Below, one piece after another: positions 1-8,970 of a DNA stretch of 64,000 bases (the stretch's first letter is position 1; each line of letters begins with the position of its first letter). The notes beneath the pieces are model-generated. The model saw nothing but the letters and a program-made list of their open reading frames with translations, was not told the origin of the DNA and made no database searches. The stretch is from Hyphomicrobiales bacterium (GTDB lineage: Bacteria; Pseudomonadota; Alphaproteobacteria; Rhizobiales; Beijerinckiaceae). The DNA is taken from NCBI GenBank assembly GCA_027483505.1, contig JAIXUP010000055.1, positions 1 through 64,000 of the forward strand, read 5' to 3'. The translations under genes and the position numbers were made by a program.

Positions 1-699
1 CCGATGTATCTGGTTATCCTGGGCCTGATCCCGGTGATGATGGGCCTCAGGCGTTTGCATGCGGCCCTGCCCTTCGTGCTGTCGCTGCTGATGTATCTTT
101 CGGTCTGGCTGCTGGGCTTCAACCTCACCGGGAATCCGTGGACCGGTTTTGGCTGGTTCTTCAACCCGTTCGGCTGGCAACTCGTGTTCTTCGCCGGGTT
201 CGCGATCGGGATGAAATGGCTGACGCCACCGCAGTTCGGCCAGACGAAGCTCGTGATCCTCTGCGCATTGTTCATCGCCGCCGCGATCCCGCTCTCCTTC
301 TGGGGATTCCAGAACGCCTTTCCGGTCCTTGCGCAGCTTCACGATGCCATCCTGTTCGGCAACGAGAAGACCGACATGCACATTCTCCGCCTCGCGCATT
401 TTCTTGCCGTCGCCTATCTGGTGCTGAGCCTTGTGGCGGCCTTCAAGCCGCAGCTCGATGCTGGGCTCGGCCGCCACATCGTGAAGGTTGGTCAGCAATC
501 GCTGGCGTCCTTCCTGCTCAGCCTCGTCTTCGCGCGCCTTGCCGGGGTCGCGCTCGAGATGTCCGGCCGCGAGCCGCTGCCGACCGCCCTGATCAATCTT
601 GCCGGATTGGCACTGATCATTGCGGGCGCCCATGCCATCGGCTGGTTCAAGTCGGCGCCATGGGCCAAGGGCAGCGGCAAACAGATCACGGATCAGTGA
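1..699 (+). CDS. OpgC-like membrane acyltransferase, 3' part
   Basis: The reading frame is open from base 1 (an in-frame Pro codon precedes the first ATG), so the gene starts outside the window and only about 232 C-terminal residues are seen. They form a very hydrophobic chain with roughly six membrane segments. The aromatic stretch NPFGWQLVFFAGFAIG near residues 50-65 is typical of the OpgC C-terminal family. OpgC-type proteins are inner-membrane acyltransferases that add succinyl groups to periplasmic glucans; family members are usually about 370-400 residues, so roughly 40 % is missing. The tail is hydrophilic and ends KQITDQ. The substrate here is inferred from family only. Confidence 0.75.
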   Translation, partial: PMYLVILGLIPVMMGLRRLHAALPFVLSLLMYLSVWLLGFNLTGNPWTGFGWFFNPFGWQLVFFAGFAIGMKWLTPPQFGQTKLVILCALFIAAAIPLSFWGFQNAFPVLAQLHDAILFGNEKTDMHILRLAHFLAVAYLVLSLVAAFKPQLDAGLGRHIVKVGQQSLASFLLSLVFARLAGVALEMSGREPLPTALINLAGLALIIAGAHAIGWFKSAPWAKGSGKQITDQ

Positions 700-780
700 T
701 CATACGGACCGTAACGCGGCGCAGGCCGCAGTCGAACTCCCTCATGAGACGACGCAAACGCGCCGCTGGGGAGAACCGCG

Positions 781-2178
781 ATGACCATTCTGCATGACGC
801 CAGCGGCGCTGAAACGACCATCGCTTCGCCCGTGGCGCTCGGCTACTGGAACGAGATGATCGGGCATGTCTTGGCCCATGGCGCCGCCGCTCCGGTCTGC
901 CTCGGCAAGGCGCTAGCCGCCGACCCATCCTTCGCGCTGGGCCATGCTGCCAAGGGCTTGATGCTGCTGACGCTGGCACGCCGCGAACTGACCGCCGACG
1001 CCATGTCGGCGCTGGCCGCCGCGCGCTCCCTTGATCTGGCCACGCCGGTCACTCCGCGCGAGCGCTGCTACATCGCCGCCCTGTCGCTCTGGCTGGATCG
1101 CCGCCCCGACCTTGCCGCCCTTGAACTTGAGCGGGCCATCAGCCTCGACAACGGCGACGTCCTGGCCGCCAAGCTGGTTCACGCCATCCGCTTCATGTCG
1201 GGCGACAGCAAGGGCATGCTGGCCTCGGCGCGTAAACATCTGCGGCTGTATGGGACCGACCGGCTGCACAGCGGGTACCTCATGGGCTGCCTCGCCTTCG
1301 CGCATGAGGAGAACGGCGACTACGGGCTTGCTGAATCCCTTGGACTCGCCGCCGTCGACCGGACGCCGCAGGATGCCTGGGCGCGCCATTCGGTGGCGCA
1401 TGTCTTCGAAATGACGGGCCGCGCCGCCGAGGGCGCACGCTGGCTGGCGCAGGGGCGTTCGAACTGGGTCCACTGCAACAACTTCGGCTTTCACCTGTCC
1501 TGGCACGAGGCGCTGTTCTGCCTTGAGCTTGGCCAGCATGGGGCCGCGCTCGACCTCTATGACCACAGCATCCGCGCCACGAAAACCGACGACTACCGTG
1601 ACATCGCCAATGCCGCTTCGCTGCTGCAGCGGCTCCAGCTTGCGGGGGTCGCGGTCGGAGCCCGCTGGGACGAACTCGCCGACGTCGCTTCCCGCCGCAT
1701 CGAGGACCGGTGCCTCGTGTTCGCTGACCTGCACTATGCGCTGGCGCTGCTCGGGGCTGGCCGTGAACGGGACGCAGACGGGCTGTTCCGCGGGCTGGCG
1801 TCAGACCCGGCCAGCAGCCCAGACGGCCGGACCGCGCGCTCGGTCGGCGCGCTTGTCGGAGCAGCCCTCGGCGCCTTCCACGAGCGGCGGTTCAGCGAGG
1901 CCGCACGCCTTCTGCTCAAGGCCCGCCCTCACATGATCCAGCTCGGCGGCAGCCACGCGCAGCGCGACCTGTTCGAACAGATGCTCATCGAGAGCGCCGT
2001 CCGCAGTGGCGACCACGACCTGGCCCAGGGACTGCTGCGGGACCGGCTAAGGTCCCGGAACGGCCATAACCGCTTTGCAGCCCAGCGCCTCGCCCAGCTT
2101 GAGAGCAGCCGTCCGAGGGGCGCGACGCGTCTCGCCGCGGCCCTGATCGCCCTCGCGCCATCCGCCGCGATGCACTGA
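781..2178 (+). CDS. TPR protein resembling TTC38
   Basis: A soluble 465-residue protein without signal peptide or membrane segment, built of alternating helices with TPR-like spacing (for example AALELERAISLDNGD near 115 and WARHSVAHVFEMTGRAAEG near 200). The WHEALFCLELG and ARHSVAHVFEM segments resemble the tetratricopeptide protein 38 family, whose biochemical role is not established. The start is supported by a GGGGAGAA ribosome site about 6 bases upstream. It follows the OpgC-like gene by 81 bases and is followed by a small membrane protein gene in the same direction. The specific function is unknown. Confidence 0.75.
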   Translation: MTILHDASGAETTIASPVALGYWNEMIGHVLAHGAAAPVCLGKALAADPSFALGHAAKGLMLLTLARRELTADAMSALAAARSLDLATPVTPRERCYIAALSLWLDRRPDLAALELERAISLDNGDVLAAKLVHAIRFMSGDSKGMLASARKHLRLYGTDRLHSGYLMGCLAFAHEENGDYGLAESLGLAAVDRTPQDAWARHSVAHVFEMTGRAAEGARWLAQGRSNWVHCNNFGFHLSWHEALFCLELGQHGAALDLYDHSIRATKTDDYRDIANAASLLQRLQLAGVAVGARWDELADVASRRIEDRCLVFADLHYALALLGAGRERDADGLFRGLASDPASSPDGRTARSVGALVGAALGAFHERRFSEAARLLLKARPHMIQLGGSHAQRDLFEQMLIESAVRSGDHDLAQGLLRDRLRSRNGHNRFAAQRLAQLESSRPRGATRLAAALIALAPSAAMH

Positions 2179-2222
2179 CCAGCACACATCCATCCTCATC
2201 AACCCAACCAGACGAGAGCACC

Positions 2223-2714
2223 ATGACGACGGCACCCATCACAGCATCGCGCGCCTTCACCCTGCCTTCCGCCACCACGGTGTGGCATCTGTTCATCGGC
2301 GGCTGCGCCGGCCTTGGCTTCTGGGAAGCCTTTTCAGCCGTGCCGACCGCCATGGTGGCGGGGTTTCCGCTCCAGCCGCCGGAACTGGTGAAGTCCCTGT
2401 TCTTCAACATGTTCGGCCTGACGATCTCCAATGTCCTGGCCCATGCCATCCACTACGTCACCGGCTTCCTGTTCTATCCGATCGGCTACTGGATCGTGAC
2501 CCGCATGATCAAGAGTTTCGGCATGCCCGCGGACGGCTGGATCTGGGGTGTGGCCACCTACTTCATCGCGCTCGGCGTGATGGCGCCGCTGGCCGGCCAG
2601 TTCTTCCTTCTTCGCGACGTGCCGCTGCTGTCGCTGATGAGCCTGATCGGCCACGCGATCTATGGCTGGATCGCCGCGCTGGTCTTCGAGTTGATGGAGA
2701 AGCACCCGGCCTGA
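2223..2714 (+). CDS. four-helix membrane protein of unknown function
   Basis: This 163-residue protein has about four predicted membrane helices: near residues 18-40, 55-85, 100-125 and 133-157. It has few charged residues and a short cytoplasmic-looking tail (LMEKHPA). A GAGAG ribosome site lies just before the ATG. It lies 44 bases after the TPR gene on the same strand, so they may be co-transcribed. I do not recognise the family; nothing in the sequence points to a catalytic or transport motif. Confidence 0.7.
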   Translation: MTTAPITASRAFTLPSATTVWHLFIGGCAGLGFWEAFSAVPTAMVAGFPLQPPELVKSLFFNMFGLTISNVLAHAIHYVTGFLFYPIGYWIVTRMIKSFGMPADGWIWGVATYFIALGVMAPLAGQFFLLRDVPLLSLMSLIGHAIYGWIAALVFELMEKHPA

Positions 2715-2733
2715 GAGCGAAAAAGGGCTCTCA
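2712..2733 (+). terminator. possible weak hairpin terminator
   Basis: TGAGAGC at 2712-2718 pairs perfectly with GCTCTCA at 2727-2733 around an 8-base loop. The left arm includes the stop codon of the membrane protein gene. There is no T-run after the stem, so its role as a terminator is only inferred. Confidence 0.35.
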
Positions 2734-2880
2734 CATATTCGTGTGAACCACATTTGGGCATGACAGTTGCTTTCGGACCCACAGGGCTCTAGCACAACCG
2801 GGCGGCTTGTGATGAGAGTGTAATGTGTGGAAGCCATGCCCTGTCGGGCATGGGTCCCGGTGGTTCAAGAAGGCTCGTTC

Positions 2881-4188
2881 ATGGCACTTTCGGGGATTCT
2901 GCGCGGTGTCGCCGCGGTTGTCGTGGCTGGCGCGGGCGCAGTTGGATATTTCCACTACAAGGGCCAGCCGGCGCCCTATCCGCTTTCTCTGGCGACGCCT
3001 TACAGCGCCCCTCTGCTGGCGCAGATTCCCTTCCTCAATCCAACAGCAAAGCCGGGCGAGACGCGCCCGGGCTCCGGCCCGCAGACAGCCGCCGCCGGGC
3101 CAGCAGCCGGCGGTCCACCGGCGCGCCCTCCCGTTCCGGTCGCAACTGGCAAGGCGGAACGCAAGCCGATGGCCGTCCGTCTCGACGCACTCGGCACAGT
3201 CCAGACCATCGCCACCGTGAGTGTCCGCGCACGCGTGGAAAGCCAGATCCTCGAAGTGCCGTTCGAGGACGGGTCGTCCGTCAAGAGCGGCGACGTCCTG
3301 TTCAGGCTGGATTCGCGGCAGATCGAAGCCCAGATCCGGCAGGCCGAAGCGAACCTGGCGCGTGACAGGGCGCAGTCGGTGTCGGCCGACGCCGATTACA
3401 AGCGCGCCCAGGAATTGGCAAAGCGTGACTTCGCATCCGAACAGCGCCTCGATCAGGCCAAGGCAGCGGCCGAAACCCAGCGCGCCATCGTCCGCGCCAG
3501 CGAGGCGAACGTCGACAACCTCAAGGTCCAGCTCAGCTACTATACCGTGTCTGCGCCGATCTCGGGACGTGTCGGGCCTGCCGGCCTCAAGACCGGTAAC
3601 ATCGCCAAGACGGGGGACAGCTCGCCCGTGCTGGCCCTGATCAACCAGACCAGCCCCATCTATGTCGCCTTTTCGGTGCCGCAGCGCTATCTGATCGATC
3701 TCAAGAGCTCCATCGGCGACCAGAGCTCGTCGGTGATCGCAACGCCGCAAGGCCTGCCGAAGTCGGCAACCGGTCGGGTGGCCTTCGTCGAGAACCAGGT
3801 CGACGGGACGACCGGGACGATTTCGGCCCGTGCGGTCTTCACCAACGCCGACGAACTGCTCTGGCCAGGCGCGCTGTGCAGCGTCAGGCTCATCCTGAGG
3901 ACCGAACAGGACGCGCTGGTCGTGCCCCGCGAAGCGGTGCAGACCAGCCAGAGCGGCACCTTCGTGTTCGTGCTGGAGGGCGATGTGGCCCGCGTGCGCC
4001 CCGTCGTCGTGAACCGGACGATGGACAATGAGATCGTGCTCACCAGCGGCCTGTCCGGTGGCGAGACAGTGGTGACAGACGGCCAGCTTCTGCTGACCAA
4101 CGGGGCGCGCGTCGTCGTGCGTCAGCCTGCAGGGCAGCGGCCGCAGGGCGCGCCTTCGGCGCAGCAGCAGCGGCCGACACAGGGTTGA
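2881..4188 (+). CDS. RND efflux pump periplasmic adaptor (membrane fusion protein)
   Basis: The 435-residue protein links an inner-membrane RND pump to an outer-membrane channel. It has an N-terminal membrane anchor or uncleaved signal (residues 5-24), a Pro/Ala-rich stretch (60-95), the first half of the lipoyl/barrel-sandwich domain (about 105-145), a coiled-coil hairpin (about 150-215), the second lipoyl half with YYTVSAPISGRVG near 225, and a beta-barrel and membrane-proximal region to about 400. The ATG at 2881 is preferred to one at 2827 because AAGAAGG sits 7 bases upstream and the anchor then begins at residue 5. The permease gene follows 66 bases later, forming a two-gene pump operon. 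No outer-membrane channel or regulator gene is adjacent. Confidence 0.92.
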   Translation: MALSGILRGVAAVVVAGAGAVGYFHYKGQPAPYPLSLATPYSAPLLAQIPFLNPTAKPGETRPGSGPQTAAAGPAAGGPPARPPVPVATGKAERKPMAVRLDALGTVQTIATVSVRARVESQILEVPFEDGSSVKSGDVLFRLDSRQIEAQIRQAEANLARDRAQSVSADADYKRAQELAKRDFASEQRLDQAKAAAETQRAIVRASEANVDNLKVQLSYYTVSAPISGRVGPAGLKTGNIAKTGDSSPVLALINQTSPIYVAFSVPQRYLIDLKSSIGDQSSSVIATPQGLPKSATGRVAFVENQVDGTTGTISARAVFTNADELLWPGALCSVRLILRTEQDALVVPREAVQTSQSGTFVFVLEGDVARVRPVVVNRTMDNEIVLTSGLSGGETVVTDGQLLLTNGARVVVRQPAGQRPQGAPSAQQQRPTQG

Positions 4189-4254
4189 CGCGCCCTGCCT
4201 TGTTGATTGTGATGCTTGAATTCGTGGCCCGTCGCGGCCGAGAGGAACGGAACA

Positions 4255-7200
4255 ATGTCGCTTCCTGAACTTTGCATCCGCCGGCCCGTGATGACCACGC
4301 TGATGATGCTGTCATTCGTGGTGTTCGGCTTCTTCGCGTTCCGGCAATTGCCCGTCGCGGCCCTGCCCCGCGTCGACTTTCCGACCATCAACGTGAACGT
4401 GCGCCTTCCTGGCGCGAGCCCGGAAACGATGGCCACCTCGGTCGCGGCGCCGCTTGAGCGCGAGATGGCCTCGATCGCGGGCATCGCCTCGATGTCTTCG
4501 GTGTCGCAGCAGGGCTCGACCTCAATCACGCTCCAGTTCGATCTCGACCGCAACATCGACGGCGCCGCGCTGGATGTCCAGGCCGCCCTCAGCGCCGCCG
4601 CGCGCCGGCTGCCGCAGGACCTGCCGGCTCCGCCCTCCTTCAGAAAGGCCAACCCGGCCGACCAGCCGGTGGTGTTCCTGGTGCTGACTTCCGGCACGCA
4701 GCCGCTGTCCAGCCTGAACGAGTACGCGGAAACCATCCTTCAACAGCAGATTTCGCAGATCACCGGCGTGGCACAGGTCAACGTCTTCGGGGCGCAGAAA
4801 TATGCTGTCCGGATTTACGTCAATCCAGACGCTGTTTCAGCGCGCGGCCTGACGCTCAACGAGGTGCGCACCGCGGTGCAGGCGGCAAACTCCAATTCGC
4901 CCGTCGGCACGATTTCCGGGGAACGCCAGCGCCTCACGCTCGGCGCCACGGGGCAGCTTGAAAAGGCCTCTGAATATGGCGGCCTGATCATTGCCCAGCG
5001 CAACGGCATTCCGATCAAGCTCGAAGATGTGGCATCTGTCGCCGACTCGGTCGAGAACAACCAGACAGCCAGCTGGTACAACGGCCAGCGTTCGATCATC
5101 CTGGCCGTGTTCCGCCAGTCCGACGCCAATACAGTCGATGTCGTGCAGCAGATCCGCAACCGCCTGCCGAGCTACCGCGACCAGTTGCCGGCCTCGATCG
5201 ACCTCGCAGTCCTGAATGACCGCGCCCAGCCGATCAAGGAATCTGTCGACAAGGTCCTCGAAAAGCTGGTTGTCGCGACACTGTGCGTGATCGTGGTGAT
5301 CTTCGTCTTCCTGAAGCGCCTGACCGCCACGCTGATCCCGACGATCACGCTGCCGATCTCCCTGATGGGTACCTTCGCGGCGATGTACGCGTTTGGCTAT
5401 TCGCTCGACAACATCTCTCTGCTGGCCCTGACGCTCGCCGTCGGGCTGGTGGTCGATGACGCCATCGTGGTGCTCGAAAACATCGTCCGCCATATCGAAA
5501 TGGGAAAAAAGCCGTTCGAAGCCGCGCTGATCGGCTCGCGCGAAATCGCCTTCACCGTTGTCTCCATCACCCTGTCGCTGGTGGCGGTGTTCATCCCGGT
5601 GTTCCTGATGGGCGGGGTGGTCGGCCGTGTGTTCCGCGAGTTCGCCGGGACCATCTCCGCCGCCATCCTCGTCTCCGGCTTCGTGTCCCTGACCCTGACG
5701 CCGATGATGTGCGCCCGGCTCCTGCGCGGCGGACATGGCGAACACGAGAAGAAGACGCTGATGGACCGGATTGTTGATCCGGTGTTCGACGCGGTTCTGG
5801 CGGGTTATCGCTGGACGCTGGACATCGTCCTCAAGCTGCGCCTTCTGGTTCTCGCGCTCACCCTGGCGACCGTCTATGTCAGCGTGCAGCTCTATATCGA
5901 CATCCCCAAGGGCTTCTTCCCGGTCGAGGACACCGGCTTGTTGCGCGGCGCCACGGAAGGCCCGCCGGACACGTCATTCGAGGCCATGTCCGCCCGTGTG
6001 CAGCGGCTGGCTGAAATCATCCGCGCCGATCCCGCCGTCGACTACATGACGGTCAACATCGGCGGGTTCAACTCGGTCAACACGGGCTTCCTGTTCATTT
6101 CGCTGAAGCCGCGCAAGGAACGTGACAGCGCCCAGGAAATCATCGCTCGCCTGAGACGCGCATCATCGTCGGTCCCGGGGCTGACCGCCGTGTTCCAGCC
6201 GGTCCAGAACATCAACCTCAATGCGGGACGGGCCTCCAGGGCCGCCTATCAGTACTCGATCTCGGGCCCCGACCTGGAAGCGCTGTTCAACCTCGCGCCG
6301 CGGCTGCAGGAGCGCCTGTCGCGGCTGCCGCAGTTGCGCGACGTGTCGCTGGACCTGCAACTGCGCAATCCCCAGATCGCTGTCGAACTCGACCGTGACC
6401 GCGCGGCAAGCCTCGGGATCACGTCGGACCAAATCCGGCAAACGCTGTACAACGCCTTCGGACAGCGCCAGATCGCCACGATCTTCACGGCGTCGAACGA
6501 CTACCAGGTGATCATGGAGGCCGACAAGGCGTTCCAGCTTGATCCGGCGGTCCTGTCGCGCCTGCTGCTGCGCACAGCTGGAGGCCAGAACGTGCCGCTG
6601 GAAGCTGTGGCCAAGATCGTGCCCACTGTCGGGCCGCTGGCCGTGAACCGAATTTCGCAGCAACCCGCCGTGACGTTCTCCTTCAACACAGCGCCCGGCG
6701 TGGCGATCGGCGAAGCGGTCGACGCGGTGCGCGTGGCGGAACGCGAAGTCGGCATGGCTGCGTCCATGAATTCGAACTTCTCGGGCTCGGCCCAGCTCTT
6801 CCAGGACGCGCTCAAGGGCCAGGGACTGCTGATCCTCGCCGCGGTGCTGGTGATCTACATCGTGCTGGGCATCCTCTATGAAAGCTACATCCATCCGATC
6901 ACGATCCTGTCCGGCCTGCCCTCGGCGGGCCTCGGGGCCCTGCTCGCGCTCCAGTGGTTCGGAATGGACCTGTCGGTCATCGCCATCATCGGCATTCTGA
7001 TGCTGGTGGGCATCGTCAAGAAGAACGCCATCATGATGGTCGACTTCGCGATCGAGAAACGGCGCAGCGAGAATGTCGACGCGATGACCGCGATTCGGGA
7101 GGCGGCGCTTGTGCGGTTCCGCCCGATCATCATGACCAGCTTCGCCGCCATCTTCGCCATCCTGCCGATCGCTCTGGGCAGCGGCGCCGGCGCCGAACTG

Positions 7201-7371
7201 CGGCAGCCGCTGGGCGTGGCGGTGGTCGGCGGCCTGATCCTGTCGCAGGTCCTGACGCTCTACATCACGCCAGTCGTGTATTTCTATCTCGACAAGGTCG
7301 ACTCGCTCATTTCAGGGCGCAATCGCGAGGATACGGCCGTTGTCGAGCCGGCGCCGCAGCCGGCGGAGTAG
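4255..7371 (+). CDS. RND family efflux permease (AcrB/MdtB-like)
   Basis: This is an inner-membrane proton-driven drug or metabolite exporter of 1038 residues, the normal length for HAE1-type RND pumps. TM4 carries the double aspartate of the proton relay (GLVVDDAIVV, near 400). TM10 carries the matching lysine region (GIVKKNAIMMVDF, near 925). The large periplasmic loops lie between TM1-2 and TM7-8. The ATG at 4255 is chosen over a TTG at 4216 because GAGAGG precedes it by 9 bases and MSLPELCIRRPVMTTLMML is the usual family start. It is co-directional with the adaptor. The substrate cannot be read from sequence. Confidence 0.95.
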   Translation: MSLPELCIRRPVMTTLMMLSFVVFGFFAFRQLPVAALPRVDFPTINVNVRLPGASPETMATSVAAPLEREMASIAGIASMSSVSQQGSTSITLQFDLDRNIDGAALDVQAALSAAARRLPQDLPAPPSFRKANPADQPVVFLVLTSGTQPLSSLNEYAETILQQQISQITGVAQVNVFGAQKYAVRIYVNPDAVSARGLTLNEVRTAVQAANSNSPVGTISGERQRLTLGATGQLEKASEYGGLIIAQRNGIPIKLEDVASVADSVENNQTASWYNGQRSIILAVFRQSDANTVDVVQQIRNRLPSYRDQLPASIDLAVLNDRAQPIKESVDKVLEKLVVATLCVIVVIFVFLKRLTATLIPTITLPISLMGTFAAMYAFGYSLDNISLLALTLAVGLVVDDAIVVLENIVRHIEMGKKPFEAALIGSREIAFTVVSITLSLVAVFIPVFLMGGVVGRVFREFAGTISAAILVSGFVSLTLTPMMCARLLRGGHGEHEKKTLMDRIVDPVFDAVLAGYRWTLDIVLKLRLLVLALTLATVYVSVQLYIDIPKGFFPVEDTGLLRGATEGPPDTSFEAMSARVQRLAEIIRADPAVDYMTVNIGGFNSVNTGFLFISLKPRKERDSAQEIIARLRRASSSVPGLTAVFQPVQNINLNAGRASRAAYQYSISGPDLEALFNLAPRLQERLSRLPQLRDVSLDLQLRNPQIAVELDRDRAASLGITSDQIRQTLYNAFGQRQIATIFTASNDYQVIMEADKAFQLDPAVLSRLLLRTAGGQNVPLEAVAKIVPTVGPLAVNRISQQPAVTFSFNTAPGVAIGEAVDAVRVAEREVGMAASMNSNFSGSAQLFQDALKGQGLLILAAVLVIYIVLGILYESYIHPITILSGLPSAGLGALLALQWFGMDLSVIAIIGILMLVGIVKKNAIMMVDFAIEKRRSENVDAMTAIREAALVRFRPIIMTSFAAIFAILPIALGSGAGAELRQPLGVAVVGGLILSQVLTLYITPVVYFYLDKVDSLISGRNREDTAVVEPAPQPAE

Positions 7372-7535
7372 CTGAACCGCAAGACCGCAAGTGCGGCCCG
7401 CCGGACCGGACTGTATAGCCCGGTCGACCGATTCATGATGTTTCAATCCTGCACAGCCGAAGCTATTGGCTCTTTGGATATTGTTAGCTAAGAAGGAGGC
7501 GCGGCAGATTTAGTGGTTATGTTTGGAGTAGCACT

Positions 7536-8687
7536 ATGCTGCGTGGGTCGTCTGTCCGTGACGAAAGCTCGTTTTTTGCAGTTCCTGTTGGTCAACTGCA
7601 TGATTGCCCCCCTCCCCACCTGAGTTTCCGAGCCCGCTATCTCGACGCCAGCGTCGCCAAGAACCGCTCCCGAGCCATGAGGTTGGCGGCGCTCACCGCG
7701 CTGGGCATGACGGTTGGCGTCGGCGGTGCCGTGCTCGGTGTTTCCTTCGTGCAGGCCAGCGATCGCCTCGACATGTACGAAACCTTTCGCAGCGATGCAC
7801 GCGTCCGCCGCGAACAGCCGGTTCTGCCCCAGGCCTATTCCTCGGCCAGCAGTTATGCCGCGCAGCGCGGCGTCGTGTTCCAGCCGCTCGCGGTCCTGAC
7901 CCCGCAGAACCGCGTGGCCTTCCCTGACTTCCGGTTGAATCCATTCCATCCGACCGGGCAGGCGCAGGACCGCACGCGGCGCGCTGATCGGGGCAAGCAA
8001 AAGCCTGGGAGTTCCGTCAACGCGGCGCTTGATGTCGTATCGGGGGCCGCCGACGTGCCACGCTCGATCTGCGTGCGCCTTTGCGACGGCTACCAGCATC
8101 CGCTGGGCTATATTCGTGACAATGCCGATCTGGTCGGCCACGAAGCCCTTTGCCGCGCGATGTTTCCCGACGTGCCGACGCGGGTGATGCGCGTCGCCGC
8201 AGGCGCCGACACGATCGATGAGGCAGTCGGCAGCGATGGCAGGACCTATCGCTCGTTGCCTATGGCCTATGCCTACCAGACGTCGATCGATCCGGCCTGC
8301 GCCCGCCCCCGCAACGGAGCGCAGACCGTGGCCGTGCTGAAGGACTTTACCTTGAGGGCCGGCGACACCGTCATGTTCAACGGCCGGCCGCGCGTGTTCA
8401 ATGGATCTGGCAGCTATCCCTTCACCGCCGCGAATTTCCGGGATTTCCGCTCATCTTCCGCCGTGTCCGAGACGACCCGCAGGCAGATCGACCAGGTCGT
8501 CGGGGTCAGCCAACAGGAGCGCCTGCGCCGCGAGGTTCAGCGCATGACCCGCGTGCGCGAGGCCAACGCCCTGTCCGGCAACCGCGCGGTCGACATCGTG
8601 ACCGGCGGCGTGCGCCTTGAAGACGCCAATGGCCAACCAACCGCGCGCGGCACGCCGGCCCGCGTCATCGATCTGTCCCGGCGCTGA
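7536..8687 (+). CDS. DUF2865 domain protein with N-terminal membrane anchor
   Basis: A 383-residue protein with a hydrophobic segment at about residues 50-72 (ALTALGMTVGVGGAVLGVSF), so it is probably anchored in the inner membrane with the rest in the periplasm. Residues about 178-275 match the DUF2865 pattern: RSICVRLCDGY, then spaced cysteines (EALCRAMFP, DPACARP). The four conserved cysteines may form disulfides. GGAG lies 7 bases before the ATG; an internal ATG at 7678 directly before the hydrophobic segment is an alternative start. The upstream gap (7372-7535) turns AT-rich near 7470-7500 and may hold its promoter. The molecular function is unknown. Confidence 0.75.
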   Translation: MLRGSSVRDESSFFAVPVGQLHDCPPPHLSFRARYLDASVAKNRSRAMRLAALTALGMTVGVGGAVLGVSFVQASDRLDMYETFRSDARVRREQPVLPQAYSSASSYAAQRGVVFQPLAVLTPQNRVAFPDFRLNPFHPTGQAQDRTRRADRGKQKPGSSVNAALDVVSGAADVPRSICVRLCDGYQHPLGYIRDNADLVGHEALCRAMFPDVPTRVMRVAAGADTIDEAVGSDGRTYRSLPMAYAYQTSIDPACARPRNGAQTVAVLKDFTLRAGDTVMFNGRPRVFNGSGSYPFTAANFRDFRSSSAVSETTRRQIDQVVGVSQQERLRREVQRMTRVREANALSGNRAVDIVTGGVRLEDANGQPTARGTPARVIDLSRR

Positions 8688-8833
8688 CAACCAGCCGCAT
8701 GTTTCCCGCCAGAGGCCGTGCTGTTGCCGGGCCCTTTTCGGTTTGCCTGCGACATTGCGCGCAAGCGGCTGATCTGGCTTGCCTTTGCGCCGTGCTTTGA
8801 CCGGTTCAAAATTGGGAGCGGCGCCACACGCAG

Positions 8834-8849
8834 TTTAGAACTTCTATAA
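8834..8849. promoter_or_regulatory. Irr/ICE-like palindrome upstream of the iron transporter
   Basis: TTTAGAA at 8834-8840, one base, then TTCTATAA at 8842-8849 form a near-perfect inverted repeat in an AT-rich patch about 120 bases before fbpA. It resembles the iron control element bound by the heme-sensing regulator Irr in Rhizobiales, which as I recall it is TTTAGAA and TTCTAAA separated by three bases; here the spacer is one base. The position before an iron import gene supports the reading. Binding is inferred. Confidence 0.45.
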
Positions 8850-8970
8850 GCTATTGTTTTATATCACTTTTTTATTGACCACTCTCCAATCACGCGCCTA
8901 ACAAGGCGAACGGCGTCAACAGCCGAACCCGGAATCGCGGGCCTTGAACCCGCGAAGCATGGAGATCACG

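Noticed and set aside
7488-8141. 217-codon minus-strand frame opposite the DUF2865 gene
   Set aside because: The plus-strand protein has the DUF2865 cysteine pattern and a membrane anchor; the reverse frame has no features.
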